Shown here: one piece after another, positions 15,535 to 25,706 of the stretch
How the letters are laid out: each line of letters opens with the position of its first letter
Position numbering within the stretch: position 1 is the first letter of the stretch
Assembly: GCF_036170895.1 (NCBI RefSeq)
Contig: NZ_CP108036.1
Span: 7,599,501-7,663,500, forward strand
Reading direction: 5' to 3'
Length of the DNA stretch: 64,000 nt
Source: Streptomyces erythrochromogenes
Lineage (GTDB): Bacteria; Actinomycetota; Actinomycetes; Streptomycetales; Streptomycetaceae
The notes under the pieces: model-generated
What the model was told of the DNA's origin: nothing
Database searches by the model: none
The model's input: only the letters and a program-made list of their open reading frames with translations
Translations under genes and position numbers: made by a program

Positions 15535-15951
15535 ACACCACCCCCGCCCACCGGGCCGGCCCTCGCCCGCCGGTGGCCGGAGCGCACCGGAAAAAGGCCT
15601 GATCACACACCCTGCTGAGGGACCCGCGGGGGGAGTCGCAGGGGGCGGACAAGGGTTTTCCCCGTATCCAGTTCATCCCCGCGTTGCCTACTGTCTGCCC
15701 ACCGGCGATCTTCCCCAGGCCGGGTGGTACACACTCCAACCCCACATGGCGTGTAGGCCTCCCACCGGGGGAAGCGCGCCGGGACCGCCGTTGCCCCTGC
15801 CTCGCCGTTGCGGCCGGGACAACGTGGCGTGCGGCGGCAGCCGGGGCGAGACCGACCACCTCGCTCCCGGCCCCGCGGCCGCCGGAACCTCCCACACTGC
15901 ACCGAACCGGCCGCTCCGGCCTGCCCGGAACCGGCCCTCGAAAGGGATCAC
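15535..15951. other. Long upstream region of the secreted protease
   Basis: About 417 bases of GC-rich DNA. It should contain the protease promoter; the ribosome site (AAAGGGA near 15941) is at its end. I find no convincing operator, RNA gene or small coding frame. Confidence 0.5.
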
Positions 15952-17754
<1,803 letters not shown>

Positions 17755-17831
17755 GACGGCTCCCGCCGACTCGGGGTCCGGTACCAACTCCGCCTGACGG
17801 AGCGATAGTACGGACCAATTGAATCCCCGGG

Positions 17832-17858
17832 CCTGCCGATACTACGGGTATCGGCAGG
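17832..17858 (+). terminator. Terminator hairpin after the protease
   Basis: Perfect ten-base arms CCTGCCGATA and TATCGGCAGG around a seven-base loop, about 80 bases after the stop, with a T-run at 17868-17871. Confidence 0.75.
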
Positions 17859-17989
17859 TCCGCCGGGTTTTGCGTGCCACGTGACTGAATTCTGCGTCAC
17901 AATGCGGGTCCACCAGCCGCCCGACCTCGTATTCTCGCCTCTCACAGGAAGGGCACAGAAGCTGGGGACTGGAAGGCTGGTGGCTGTGC

Positions 17990-20758
17990 GTGGTGGCGGC
18001 GACGGGGCACGCTGACACAAGTGTCGGACACGGAGAACTGATCAAGGCGGTCGACCGCGCGCTGACCACGCACGGCCGGGCGCTCCTGACCGGACCCGCC
18101 GGCGCGGGCAAGACCGAGGTCGTCCGCGCCGTCTCGGCCGCGGCCGAAGCGCGCCGTGAGAGCGTTCTCCGCCTGGCTCCCGAGGCGGCGGACCAATGGA
18201 TACCCGAGGCCTCCGCCGCGGCCCTCCTCGCCTCCGTTCCCGCGGCCGCCCTGGAAGAACTCGCCGGCCCCCAGCGCACCGCGATCGCCCTCCTGCGCCG
18301 CGAGGCCGACGCCCCCCGCGCCGGCCGCGACCACGTCGCGCTGCGCCTGGCCGTCGTCGAGGTGCTCCGCACCCTCGCCGGCCGCCAGCCCGTCCTCCTC
18401 GTCATCGACAACGCCCAGTGGCTCGACGCCGAGAGCACCGACCTGCTCCGCTTCGCCCTGCGCCTCACCCCGCCCCGCGTGCGGGTCCTCGCCGCCGAAC
18501 GCGTCCAGGGCGGAGCCCCGGTCGGCGAACCCCTCTGGGGCCCGGGCGTCCCCGCCGTACGGGTGCCCCCGCTCGGCGCCGACGAGGTCGCCGAGCTCCT
18601 CCTGCGCCACGGCCTGCCCGCCCGCCTCGCCGGCCGCATCCACCAGGCCAGCGGCGGCAACCCGCGCCTCGCCCTCGCCCTCGGCCACTCCCTCGCCGAA
18701 GCCGCCGAGGCCCGCGACTGCAGCGCCCACCACGCCGACCCCCTGCCCGTCTCCGGACAGGCGCGCGAGGTCGCCCGCCGCCTCCTCGCCGGAGCCCCCG
18801 CCCAGGCCCGCCGCACCCTGCTGCTCGCCGCCCTCGCCTCCCGCCCCACCATCTCCCTGCTGCGCCGGGCCGGCCGCCCCGACGCCGAGGCCGAGCTGGC
18901 CGAGGCGGAACGGGCCGCGCTGGTCAGGGTCGGGGAGGACGGCACCGTCGAGTTCACCGCCGGCGCCCTGCCCACCGCGCTCGCCGCCGACGCCGGCTGG
19001 CCCGAACGCGCCGCCGGGCACGCGGCACTGGCCGCCGCCGTCGACGACCCCGTCCAGGCCGTACGCCACCGGGCACTGGCCGTCGACACCCCCGACCAGT
19101 GGCTCGCCGCCGAGATCACCGAGGCGGCCGCGGTCTGCCGCAGCCGCGGCCAGCGGGCCCTCGCCGCCGAACTGGGCCTGCTCGCCGCCGAACGTACGCC
19201 GTCCCGGCTGGCCGGCGAGGAACTGTCCCGCCTCGTCACCGCCGCCGAAGACGCCGGCTGGGCGGGCCGCGCCGACCTCGCGCGGCGCGCCACCCGGGCC
19301 GTGCTGGCCCGCGACGCCTCGCCCGCCGACCGGGTACGCGCCCGGCTCGCCGTGATCGACGCCGCGGGCCAGGCCCTCGGCGCGCTCGACGAGACCTTCG
19401 CGTACGCCATGGACGAGGCCGCCGGGGACCCCGCCCTGCAGGCCGCCGTCCAGCTGCGGATCGCCTGGAAGCACAACCTCAGCGACGGCGACCCCGTCCG
19501 CTCCCGCGACGCCGCGGCCGAGGCCGGCACCCTCGCGGCGCTCGGCGGCGACCAGACGGCCGAGGCCATGGCCCTGACCGTACGGGCCCGCATGGGCCGC
19601 ATCCTCGGGGACGCGGGAGCCGAGGAGATCCTCTCCGAGGCACTCGCCCTGCCCGCGCCCGAGGTGCCGCTCGGCATGCGCAACGCCCCGCAGTACCTCG
19701 CGGTGCGGCACGCCCTCTTCGACGACCGCCTCGCCGACGCCCGCCGCCAGCTGATGGTGCTGCTGCCGGCCGTCCAGCGCACCGGTTCGGCCGAGGACGT
19801 CTTCGAGGTGCTGCGCAGCCTCACCGAGGTGGAGCTGCGCAGCGGCCGGTGTGAGGCCGCCTCCGCCCACGCCCGCCGGGCCCTGGAGCTGACCATCGAG
19901 GCAGGCCTCTCGCCCGGCCCCGCCTGGTACGTGGCGGCGATGGCCGAGACCATGGGCGGCAGCTTCGCGCGCGCCGAGAGCTTCGCGCGCCGCGGCATCC
20001 AGGCCTCCCAGGAGGAACAGGACCAGGTCTTCCTCTCCCGCAGCCTGCACGCGCTCGGACTGATCGAACTGGCCACCGGCGAGGCGGCGAAGGCGGTCGC
20101 CACCCTGCGCCGCGTCGCCGAACTGGAGGCCGCCCAGCAGGTGGTGGACCCGTCGATCCTGCGCTGGCACGGCGAACTCGCCGAGGCCCTGATCGCCGCC
20201 GACGCCCCCGGCGACGCCGCCGAACTGATCGACCCCGTCCGCGCGGTCGCCCACGAGCTCGGCCGTACCGGCGTCGTCGCCGCCCTCGACCGGGCCCGCG
20301 CCCTGTGCCTGTCCGCGCAGGGCGACGCGGACGCGGCCGTCCGGCTCCTGGAGGACACGGGGCAGCGCTTCGAAGCCCTCGGGCTGCCGCTGGAACGGGG
20401 CCGTACGCTGCTCGCCCTCGCCCGGGTGGAGCGCCGCCGCCGGCGGCGGGCACCGGCCCGCGCGGCGCTCCGGGCCGCGGCCGGGGTGTTCGAGCTGGCC
20501 GGAGCCGCACCCTGGACGGAGCTCGCCCGGGAACCGGCCCCGGGTGACGGAGCCGGCTCCCCGGTCACCGCGGCCGCGGCCCTCACCGAGGCCGAGACCC
20601 GCCTCGCGCTGCTGGTCAGCCAGGGCGCCAGCAACCAGGAGGCAGCGGCGAAGCTGTTCCTGAGCGTCAAGACCGTCGAGGCCCGGCTGACCCGCATCTA
20701 CCAGAAGCTCGACGTACGGTCACGGGCCCAGCTGGCCACCGCGCTGCGCACGCGGTGA
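17990..20758 (+). CDS. Large ATPase regulator with C-terminal LuxR helix-turn-helix
   Basis: A 922-residue cytoplasmic regulator of the MalT/LAL type. The N-terminal AAA/STAND ATPase has Walker A GPAGAGKTEV (about 35-44) and Walker B VLLVIDNAQWLD. A long Ala/Leu/Arg-rich helical-repeat region resembles TPRs. The C-terminal LuxR HTH is ALTEAETRLALLVSQGASNQ...SVKTVEARLTRIYQKL. Such proteins bind an inducer or partner and ATP, then activate transcription. The GTG at 17990 follows GGAAGG at some distance; a GTG one codon later is equally possible. Between it and the protease is an inverted repeat GTGAC-N10-GTCAC (17881-17900). Targets are unknown. Confidence 0.85.
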   Translation: MVAATGHADTSVGHGELIKAVDRALTTHGRALLTGPAGAGKTEVVRAVSAAAEARRESVLRLAPEAADQWIPEASAAALLASVPAAALEELAGPQRTAIALLRREADAPRAGRDHVALRLAVVEVLRTLAGRQPVLLVIDNAQWLDAESTDLLRFALRLTPPRVRVLAAERVQGGAPVGEPLWGPGVPAVRVPPLGADEVAELLLRHGLPARLAGRIHQASGGNPRLALALGHSLAEAAEARDCSAHHADPLPVSGQAREVARRLLAGAPAQARRTLLLAALASRPTISLLRRAGRPDAEAELAEAERAALVRVGEDGTVEFTAGALPTALAADAGWPERAAGHAALAAAVDDPVQAVRHRALAVDTPDQWLAAEITEAAAVCRSRGQRALAAELGLLAAERTPSRLAGEELSRLVTAAEDAGWAGRADLARRATRAVLARDASPADRVRARLAVIDAAGQALGALDETFAYAMDEAAGDPALQAAVQLRIAWKHNLSDGDPVRSRDAAAEAGTLAALGGDQTAEAMALTVRARMGRILGDAGAEEILSEALALPAPEVPLGMRNAPQYLAVRHALFDDRLADARRQLMVLLPAVQRTGSAEDVFEVLRSLTEVELRSGRCEAASAHARRALELTIEAGLSPGPAWYVAAMAETMGGSFARAESFARRGIQASQEEQDQVFLSRSLHALGLIELATGEAAKAVATLRRVAELEAAQQVVDPSILRWHGELAEALIAADAPGDAAELIDPVRAVAHELGRTGVVAALDRARALCLSAQGDADAAVRLLEDTGQRFEALGLPLERGRTLLALARVERRRRRRAPARAALRAAAGVFELAGAAPWTELAREPAPGDGAGSPVTAAAALTEAETRLALLVSQGASNQEAAAKLFLSVKTVEARLTRIYQKLDVRSRAQLATALRTR

Positions 20759-20775
20759 CCGTACGGCACGCCGGG

Positions 20776-21699
20776 TCAGCAGCTCAGGTTGTTCCCCGGT
20801 GTGACGCCCAGCAGCTGGGTGAAGCTCTGGTACTTCGAGATCCGGCTCTGGACCTGGGCGGGGTTGCCGCCGTTGCACTCCAGCGAGCCGTTGATGGAGC
20901 GGATGGTCTCGCCGAAGCCGGCGCCGCCCACCATGGCGGCGTGCGCCGTCATGGTGCCGGGACCGTTCTGGGTGTTCCAGTACCAGAGCGCCGTCTTCAT
21001 GGCGACGGCCGGATCCTGCTCGACGAGGTACGGGTTGGCCAGCAGGTTGAGGCCGAGGGCGTCACCGGCCGCCTTGTAGTTGAAGTTCCAGCTGAGCTGG
21101 ATGGGCCCGCGGCCGTAGTAGGCGGCCTGCCCCGCCGGACAGCCGTAGGGCTGGCTCGCGTCGCAGTAGTGGGGGTAGTTGGCGGTGTTCTGCTCCACGA
21201 TGTGCACGAGTCCGCCGGTCTCGTGGGAGACGTTCGCGAGGAAGGCGGCGGCCTCGCGGCGCTTCACGGTGTCGTCGCCGGTCTTGGCGAAGCCGGGGTA
21301 GGCGGACAGTGCGGCGACCAGGCCGTTGTAGGTGTAGAAGGGATTCCGGTTCGGGAACATCTGGTTGAACTGGGCCTCGGAGACCACGAATCCGGACGGG
21401 TCGGGATCCGGGTCCTGGCCGCCCCCGCCGCCGCAGACGCCCTGGTCCGCCCAGACGCCCCACTGGCCGGTGGTGCCGGGGGTCTCGCCCTGGGTCCACC
21501 ACTTGGCCTGCCAGTTGCGGCCGCCGTACGAGGCGCTCATGCCGTTCGTGTAGACGGCGGACGAGGCCCAGGCGGAGGCGCAGGGGGCCGCCGCGGAGGC
21601 GGAGGAGGAGGGAAGGGCGATGGCGAGACCGGCCGTGACGGCCGTGACGGCCGCGGCGGCGACCAGGCTGAGGGCGCGGCGGCGAAGCGCACGTATCAC
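20776..21699 (-). CDS. Secreted family 19 chitinase with chitin-binding module
   Basis: A 307-residue secreted enzyme. A signal peptide (to about residue 37) is followed by a CBM5/12-type chitin-binding module (WASSAVYTNGMSASYGGRNW to GVWADQGVC), a Gly/Asp linker and a GH19 catalytic domain. The catalytic pair is Glu160 in NVSHETGG and Glu169 in HIVEQN, nine apart as in Streptomyces ChiC; YYGRGPIQLSWN is a family signature. It hydrolyses chitin endolytically. The GTG start has AAGGAG upstream. A DasR-type element and direct repeats overlap the presumed -35 region, so induction by chito-oligosaccharides/GlcNAc is expected. Confidence 0.93.
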   Translation of the reverse strand: MIRALRRRALSLVAAAAVTAVTAGLAIALPSSSASAAAPCASAWASSAVYTNGMSASYGGRNWQAKWWTQGETPGTTGQWGVWADQGVCGGGGGQDPDPDPSGFVVSEAQFNQMFPNRNPFYTYNGLVAALSAYPGFAKTGDDTVKRREAAAFLANVSHETGGLVHIVEQNTANYPHYCDASQPYGCPAGQAAYYGRGPIQLSWNFNYKAAGDALGLNLLANPYLVEQDPAVAMKTALWYWNTQNGPGTMTAHAAMVGGAGFGETIRSINGSLECNGGNPAQVQSRISKYQSFTQLLGVTPGNNLSC

Positions 21700-21759
21700 G
21701 TAACTGCTCCTTCAGTGGGGGGACTTGCCGTGGGGGCAACAGCGCCCACTGAAACGGAA

Positions 21760-21787
21760 TGGTCTGAACCTGTCAAGGTCTAGACCA
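21760..21787 (-). promoter_or_regulatory. Chitinase promoter direct repeats and DasR-responsive element
   Basis: Read on the gene's strand, TGGTCTAGACCT (21787-21776) and AGGTTCAGACCA (21771-21760) are related 12-base boxes separated by four bases. TTGACA overlaps the second box as a -35. The first box matches the dre consensus TGGTCTAGACCA in 11 of 12 positions. These paired boxes are a known feature of Streptomyces chitinase promoters. Confidence 0.82.
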
Positions 21788-21793
21788 AAAGGA

Positions 21794-21830
21794 AGCGCCG
21801 GTGCCACGCGTGACGCGTGACACCGGCGCT
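21794..21830 (-). terminator. Terminator hairpin after the rodlin gene
   Basis: A nearly perfect 18-base inverted repeat (outer arms AGCGCCGGTG and CACCGGCGCT, inner CACGCGT/ACGCGTG) starts 11 bases beyond the rodlin stop. Confidence 0.75.
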
Positions 21831-21840
21831 GAAGAACCGA

Positions 21841-22254
21841 TCAGCTGCCGGCGGAGACGTTGCCGGAGAGGACCGGGATGTTGCTGGCGATGTGCGAGAG
21901 GGCCTCGTCACCCTTGGCCTGGGTGGAGTTCTCGGCGCACTGCTGGTTCTGCGGGTTGGACAGGACGTTGACGTCCTGGACGCCGATGTTGGCGAGGACC
22001 GCGAACAGGGACTGGGCGTTGACCTTGGCCGGCAGGCCGACGCAGAGCTTGTTGAGGGAGCCCTGGATCGGGGCGAGCTGCGGGCTCTGGTTGCCGCGGG
22101 TCTCCGCGTTGCCGTAGATCTGCGCCGAGTCGTTGCCGTTCACGGTGTTGACGCCGTTGTCGTTGCCGATCGCCATCGCGGGCGAGGCGGCGGCGGCGCC
22201 CGCGCCGAGCACGGCGGCGGTGGCGGCGGCGGTGGCCATGAACTTCTTGAGCAT
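21841..22254 (-). CDS. Rodlin (spore surface rodlet protein)
   Basis: A 137-residue secreted protein. The signal peptide MLKKFMATAAATAAVLGAGA to about ASPAMA is followed by the rodlin signature: NDNGVNTVNGNDSAQIYGNA, the Pro/Gln segment, LNKLCVGLPAK, VQDVNVLSNPQNQQC and AENSTQAKGDE. Size and sequence match RdlA/RdlB of S. coelicolor, which organise chaplin fibrils into the rodlet layer of aerial hyphae and spores. The ATG at 22254 follows AAGGAT; the extended frame to 22299 is not needed. Only one rodlin gene is present and no chaplin is visible next to it. Confidence 0.92.
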   Translation of the reverse strand: MLKKFMATAAATAAVLGAGAAAASPAMAIGNDNGVNTVNGNDSAQIYGNAETRGNQSPQLAPIQGSLNKLCVGLPAKVNAQSLFAVLANIGVQDVNVLSNPQNQQCAENSTQAKGDEALSHIASNIPVLSGNVSAGS

Positions 22255-22419
22255 CTGGGGGATCCTTCGGTCGCACTGTCGCATGAGATAGCTGCCCACG
22301 GCGGGACGCGCTGATCAACTGCTGACGGTGCCCTGGGTTATGCCCCCTCACCCGAGTGGCCCAATGGCCCGTCGGGCCGGACCGGGCCGAGCCCGGACCG
22401 GAAGCGGGCAGGCCCGACC

Positions 22420-22445
22420 GGCCCCGCCGCGGTGGCGGCGGGGCC
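22420..22445 (-). terminator. Terminator hairpin after the DUF5302 gene
   Basis: Perfect eleven-base arms GGCCCCGCCGC and GCGGCGGGGCC with a GGTG loop, about 20 bases beyond the minus-strand stop at 22467. Confidence 0.7.
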
Positions 22446-22466
22446 CGGCTCGCTGAATCCGGAGGC

Positions 22467-22658
22467 TCAGCCGCTCTTGCGGCGGACCTTCTTGTTCTTG
22501 CCGCTCGCGGCGCTGCTGGAGCCCTGGACCTTGTTCCGGTTCTGGTGCGCCTGCTGGGAATGGGCCTTCGCGGCGTTGCGCTCCAGGGCCTCCCGGAACC
22601 GGCGCTTGGCCGCTTCGGCCGGGGATTCGTCCTGCGGAGCGTCTGTTTCGTCAGCCAT
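22467..22658 (-). CDS. Small DUF5302 protein
   Basis: A 63-residue highly charged protein beginning MADETDAPQDESPAEAAKRR and ending in a basic GKNKKVRRKSG tail, typical of the DUF5302 family of small actinobacterial proteins. A strong AGGAGG ribosome site lies six bases before the ATG at 22658. The central part should be one amphipathic helix (AKRRFREALERNAAK); the ends look disordered. No function is known. Its basic tail would allow nucleic-acid binding. Confidence 0.8.
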   Translation of the reverse strand: MADETDAPQDESPAEAAKRRFREALERNAAKAHSQQAHQNRNKVQGSSSAASGKNKKVRRKSG

Positions 22659-22794
22659 GTGTCCTCCTGGAGTGATCAAGCCGCTCCAGTCTGTCAGTCG
22701 CCGTACGTGCTGACCAGCGAGTTCCTCGATACTCCAAGGGTGGCTTGGGGAGGTTATAAGCTTAGGTTATGGGGGCATAAAGCGACACCGGGTG

Positions 22795-22813
22795 CTGAGT
22801 TAGGCTTACCTTC
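22795..22813 (+). promoter_or_regulatory. Candidate iron box (DmdR/IdeR type)
   Basis: The 19-base element CTGAGTTAGGCTTACCTTC matches the IdeR/DmdR consensus in 13 of 19 positions, with the core TTAGGCT and ACCT intact. It lies about 63 bases upstream of the ferredoxin-NADP reductase start, so iron-dependent repression is plausible. Confidence 0.5.
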
Positions 22814-22875
22814 GTTTAGGGTTCCCTTTGATCCGACTTGATCCACCTTGCCGTCGCTCGAAGGGAACCTCTGCC

Positions 22876-24237
22876 ATGCCTCGCCCTCTGCGGGTAGCAA
22901 TCGTCGGTGCCGGCCCGGCCGGCATCTATGCCGCCGACGCGCTGCTGAAGTCCGAGGCCGCCGTTGATCCCGGTGTGTCCATAGACCTCTTCGAGCGCAT
23001 GCCCGCGCCCTTCGGCCTGATCCGCTACGGCGTCGCCCCCGACCACCCGCGCATCAAGGGCATCATCACCGCCCTGCACCAGGTGCTCGACAAGCCGCAG
23101 GTCCGCCTCTTCGGCAACGTCGACTACCCGGGCGACATCAGCCTCGACGAGCTGCGGTCCTTCTACGACGCCGTGATCTTCTCCACCGGCGCCACGGCCG
23201 ACCGCGCGCTCGACATCCCCGGCGTCGACCTCGACGGCTCCTACGGCGCCGCCGACTTCGTCTCCTGGTACGACGGCCACCCGGACGTGCCGCGCACCTG
23301 GCCGCTCGAGGCCGAGAAGGTCGCCGTCCTCGGCGTCGGCAACGTCGCCCTCGACGTCGCGCGCATCCTCGCCAAGACGGCCGACGAGCTGCTGCCCACC
23401 GAGATCCCGGCCAACGTCTACGACGGCCTCAAGGCCAACAAGGCCCTCGAGGTGCACGTCTTCGGCCGTCGCGGTCCGGCCCAGGCCAAGTTCAGCCCGA
23501 TGGAGCTGCGCGAGCTGGACCACTCGCCCAACATCGAGGTCATCGTCAACCCCGAGGACATCGACTACGACGACGGCTCGATCGCCGAGCGGCGGGGGAA
23601 CAAGCAGACCGACATGGTCGCCAAGACCCTGGAGAACTGGGCGATCCGCGACATCGGAGAGCGGCCGCACAAGCTGTTCCTGCACTTCTTCGAGTCGCCC
23701 TCCGAGATCATCGGCGAGGACGGCAAGGTCGTCGGCCTGCGGACCGAGCGCACCGAGCTGGACGGCACCGGCAACGTCAAGGGCACCGGCCGGTTCACCG
23801 ACTGGGACGTGCAGTCCGTGTACCGCGCGGTCGGCTACCTCTCCGACGAGCTGCCCAAGCTCCCCTGGGACGTCGAGTCCGGCACGGTCCCGGACGAGGG
23901 CGGCCGCGTGATCGACGCCGGCGGCCACATGCAGTCGACGTACGTGACCGGCTGGATCCGTCGCGGCCCGATCGGCCTGATCGGCCACACCAAGGGCGAC
24001 GCGAACGAGACCGTCGCGAACCTGCTCGCCGACCACGCCGAGGGCCGCCTGGCCGCGCCGGCGTCGCCGGAGCCGGAAGCGGTCGAGACCTTCCTCGCCG
24101 AGCGCAGCGTGCGCTACACCACGTGGGAGGGCTGGTACCGGCTGGACGCGGCCGAGAAGGCCCTCGGCGAGCCCCAGGGCCGCGCGCGCGTGAAGATCGT
24201 GGAGCGCGAGGGAATGCTCGACGCGAGCGGCGCCTGA
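22876..24237 (+). CDS. fprA: FprA-type ferredoxin/adrenodoxin-like NADP reductase
   Basis: A 453-residue cytoplasmic flavoprotein of the adrenodoxin-reductase family. The FAD site is VGAGPAGIYAADALL near the N-terminus. The family signatures RYGVAPDHPRIKG, STGATADR, the NADP-binding GVGNVALDVARIL and VFGRRGPAQAKF are present, along with the C-terminal GWIRRGPIGLIGHTK. It passes electrons from NAD(P)H to ferredoxins that supply P450s or Fe-S assembly. The ATG at 22876 has AAGGGA nine bases upstream. A candidate iron box precedes it and a perfect 36-base palindrome ends the transcript. Confidence 0.93.
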   Translation: MPRPLRVAIVGAGPAGIYAADALLKSEAAVDPGVSIDLFERMPAPFGLIRYGVAPDHPRIKGIITALHQVLDKPQVRLFGNVDYPGDISLDELRSFYDAVIFSTGATADRALDIPGVDLDGSYGAADFVSWYDGHPDVPRTWPLEAEKVAVLGVGNVALDVARILAKTADELLPTEIPANVYDGLKANKALEVHVFGRRGPAQAKFSPMELRELDHSPNIEVIVNPEDIDYDDGSIAERRGNKQTDMVAKTLENWAIRDIGERPHKLFLHFFESPSEIIGEDGKVVGLRTERTELDGTGNVKGTGRFTDWDVQSVYRAVGYLSDELPKLPWDVESGTVPDEGGRVIDAGGHMQSTYVTGWIRRGPIGLIGHTKGDANETVANLLADHAEGRLAAPASPEPEAVETFLAERSVRYTTWEGWYRLDAAEKALGEPQGRARVKIVEREGMLDASGA

Positions 24238-24241
24238 CCAC

Positions 24242-24277
24242 CAGGGGGCCGGGACCCGTACGGGTCCCGGCCCCCTG
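24242..24277. terminator. Perfect palindrome terminator after fprA
   Basis: An 18-base arm (CAGGGGGCCGGGACCCGT) meets its exact complement with no spacer, four bases after the fprA stop. The hairpin would have a small loop of melted central bases. Confidence 0.78.
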
Positions 24278-24411
24278 TGCGTCGCCCCCGCTGTCCCGAG
24301 CGGCCTGCGGCGCCCTTCGTACGGGGGATGATCGCGCCGGATCGGAATGCCGCGCCGCCCAAGGGAGTTGGACACGAGCACGACGGACGACCCCGAGGCA
24401 CTGGAGAGCTC

Positions 24412-25074
24412 ATGAAGATCGGCATCATCGGCGCGGGCAACATCGGCGGCAACCTCACCCGCCGGCTCACCGCCCTCGGACACGAGGTCGCGGTGGCCAA
24501 CTCACGAGGGCCCGAGACCCTGACCGCCCTCGTGGAAGAGACCGGCGCCACGGCCGTCACCGTGGCCGAGGCGGCGCGCGGCGCCGAGATCGTCGTCGTC
24601 ACCATCCCGTTCAAGAACGTGCCCGACCTGCCCGCCGGCCTCTTCGACGGGGCCGTCCCGGGCTTCGCGGTCATCGACACCGGCAACTACTACCCGCGGC
24701 AGCGCGACGGCCGGATCGCCGGCGTGGAGGACGCGGGCCTGACCGAGAGCCGCTGGACCGAGAAGCAGCTCGGGCACCCCGTGATCAAGGCCTTCAACGG
24801 CACCTACGCCCAGGACATCCTCGACCGGCACCGCCCGGCCGGCGCCGCGGACCGGATCGCGCTGCCCGTCGCGGGCGACGACGAGGCGGCGAAGAAGGCC
24901 GTGCGCGACCTCATCGAGGAGCTCGGCTTCGACACGGTCGACTCGGGCGGCCTCGACGACTCCTGGCGACAGCAGCCCGACACCCCCGTCTACGGGCTCC
25001 GGGAAGGCGTCGAAGGAGTCACCCGGGCCCTCGCCGAGGCCTCCCCGGAGCGCCCGGAGGGCTTCCGCGGCTGA
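24412..25074 (+). CDS. F420-dependent NADP reductase-like oxidoreductase
   Basis: A 220-residue Rossmann protein. MKIGIIGAGNIGGNLTRRL is the dinucleotide-binding fold. ANSRGPETL suits a phosphate-binding loop for NADP, and PFKNVPDLP with IDTGNYYP resembles F420H2:NADP oxidoreductase and related reductases. KAFNGTYAQDI is the usual KAFN motif. A GGAG lies before the ATG at 24412. It might transfer hydride between NADPH and F420 or reduce a small substrate; sequence cannot decide. It lies alone after the fprA palindrome. Confidence 0.8.
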   Translation: MKIGIIGAGNIGGNLTRRLTALGHEVAVANSRGPETLTALVEETGATAVTVAEAARGAEIVVVTIPFKNVPDLPAGLFDGAVPGFAVIDTGNYYPRQRDGRIAGVEDAGLTESRWTEKQLGHPVIKAFNGTYAQDILDRHRPAGAADRIALPVAGDDEAAKKAVRDLIEELGFDTVDSGGLDDSWRQQPDTPVYGLREGVEGVTRALAEASPERPEGFRG

Positions 25075-25222
25075 CTGGATCGGGCCGGCGGGAACCCCTG
25101 TCCGGGCAACGGGACGGGCCCTGCCGGCCGCGGGAACGGTGGCCCGCGATGCTGCGTCTCCGGGGGCAGACGGAGAGGGCCGGGCCGGGGGACGACCGGA
25201 CGGCGGCGAAAGGGGCGGGGCG

Positions 25223-25666
25223 GTGCGGGAACGCCGAGGGGCGGGAGCGGGGCTGGTGGCCCTCGCGGTGGGGCTGCCACTGCTCGTGGCCGCGATCGTC
25301 ATGGCGGTCGTGTTCACCGGTACCGGTGTCGTGGGGCGCAGCCCGCTGCACCGGGCGGTGGACCGGTACCTCGAAGCGGTGGGCGGTGGGGGAGCCGCAC
25401 CGGCCGCCGGACCGGGAAGCGGGTGCCCTGACGGCGCCCCGGACCCCGCGGACGCCTTGCGGGGCCTCGCACCGCGCTTCGGGCACCACATCGTGTCGTC
25501 CACCGAGAGCGGCGACAGCGCCGCCGTCAACGTGGACCTCGTCCCGGCCGGCGGCGACCCGGCCGGCGGCGACCCGGTCGCGGTGCTCCTGGAACTGCGC
25601 CGTACCGGGGACCGCTGGGACGTCTGCGCGGCCTCCGCCGGCCGCATGGCGGTCGACCCGTTCTGA
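25223..25666 (+). CDS. Hypothetical single-pass membrane protein
   Basis: From the GTG at 25223 (AAGGGG upstream) this is a 147-residue protein. It has a basic N-terminus, one membrane helix (AGLVALAVGLPLLVAAIVMAVVFTG) and an outer domain with Cys residues near the middle and close to the C-terminus (GSGCPDG, WDVCAAS). A GTG at 25139 would add 28 residues of low coding character. The outer domain ends RTGDRWDVCAA, a pattern seen in small lipoprotein-like or NTF2-like domains. No known family is recognised. Confidence 0.65.
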   Translation: MRERRGAGAGLVALAVGLPLLVAAIVMAVVFTGTGVVGRSPLHRAVDRYLEAVGGGGAAPAAGPGSGCPDGAPDPADALRGLAPRFGHHIVSSTESGDSAAVNVDLVPAGGDPAGGDPVAVLLELRRTGDRWDVCAASAGRMAVDPF

Positions 25667-25706
25667 GTTCCGGGTTCCGAGTGGCGGGACCGGACCGGCG
25701 GGTGGC

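Noticed and set aside
17881..17900. Inverted repeat GTGAC-N10-GTCAC as a Crp site before the LuxR regulator
   Set aside because: Spacing is wrong for Crp (needs six between GTGA and TCAC). It may be another operator but support is weak.
17842..20697. A 951-codon minus-strand frame opposite the LuxR regulator
   Set aside because: Ser/Arg/Ala-rich without any motif, fully antisense to the Walker A and HTH-containing regulator.
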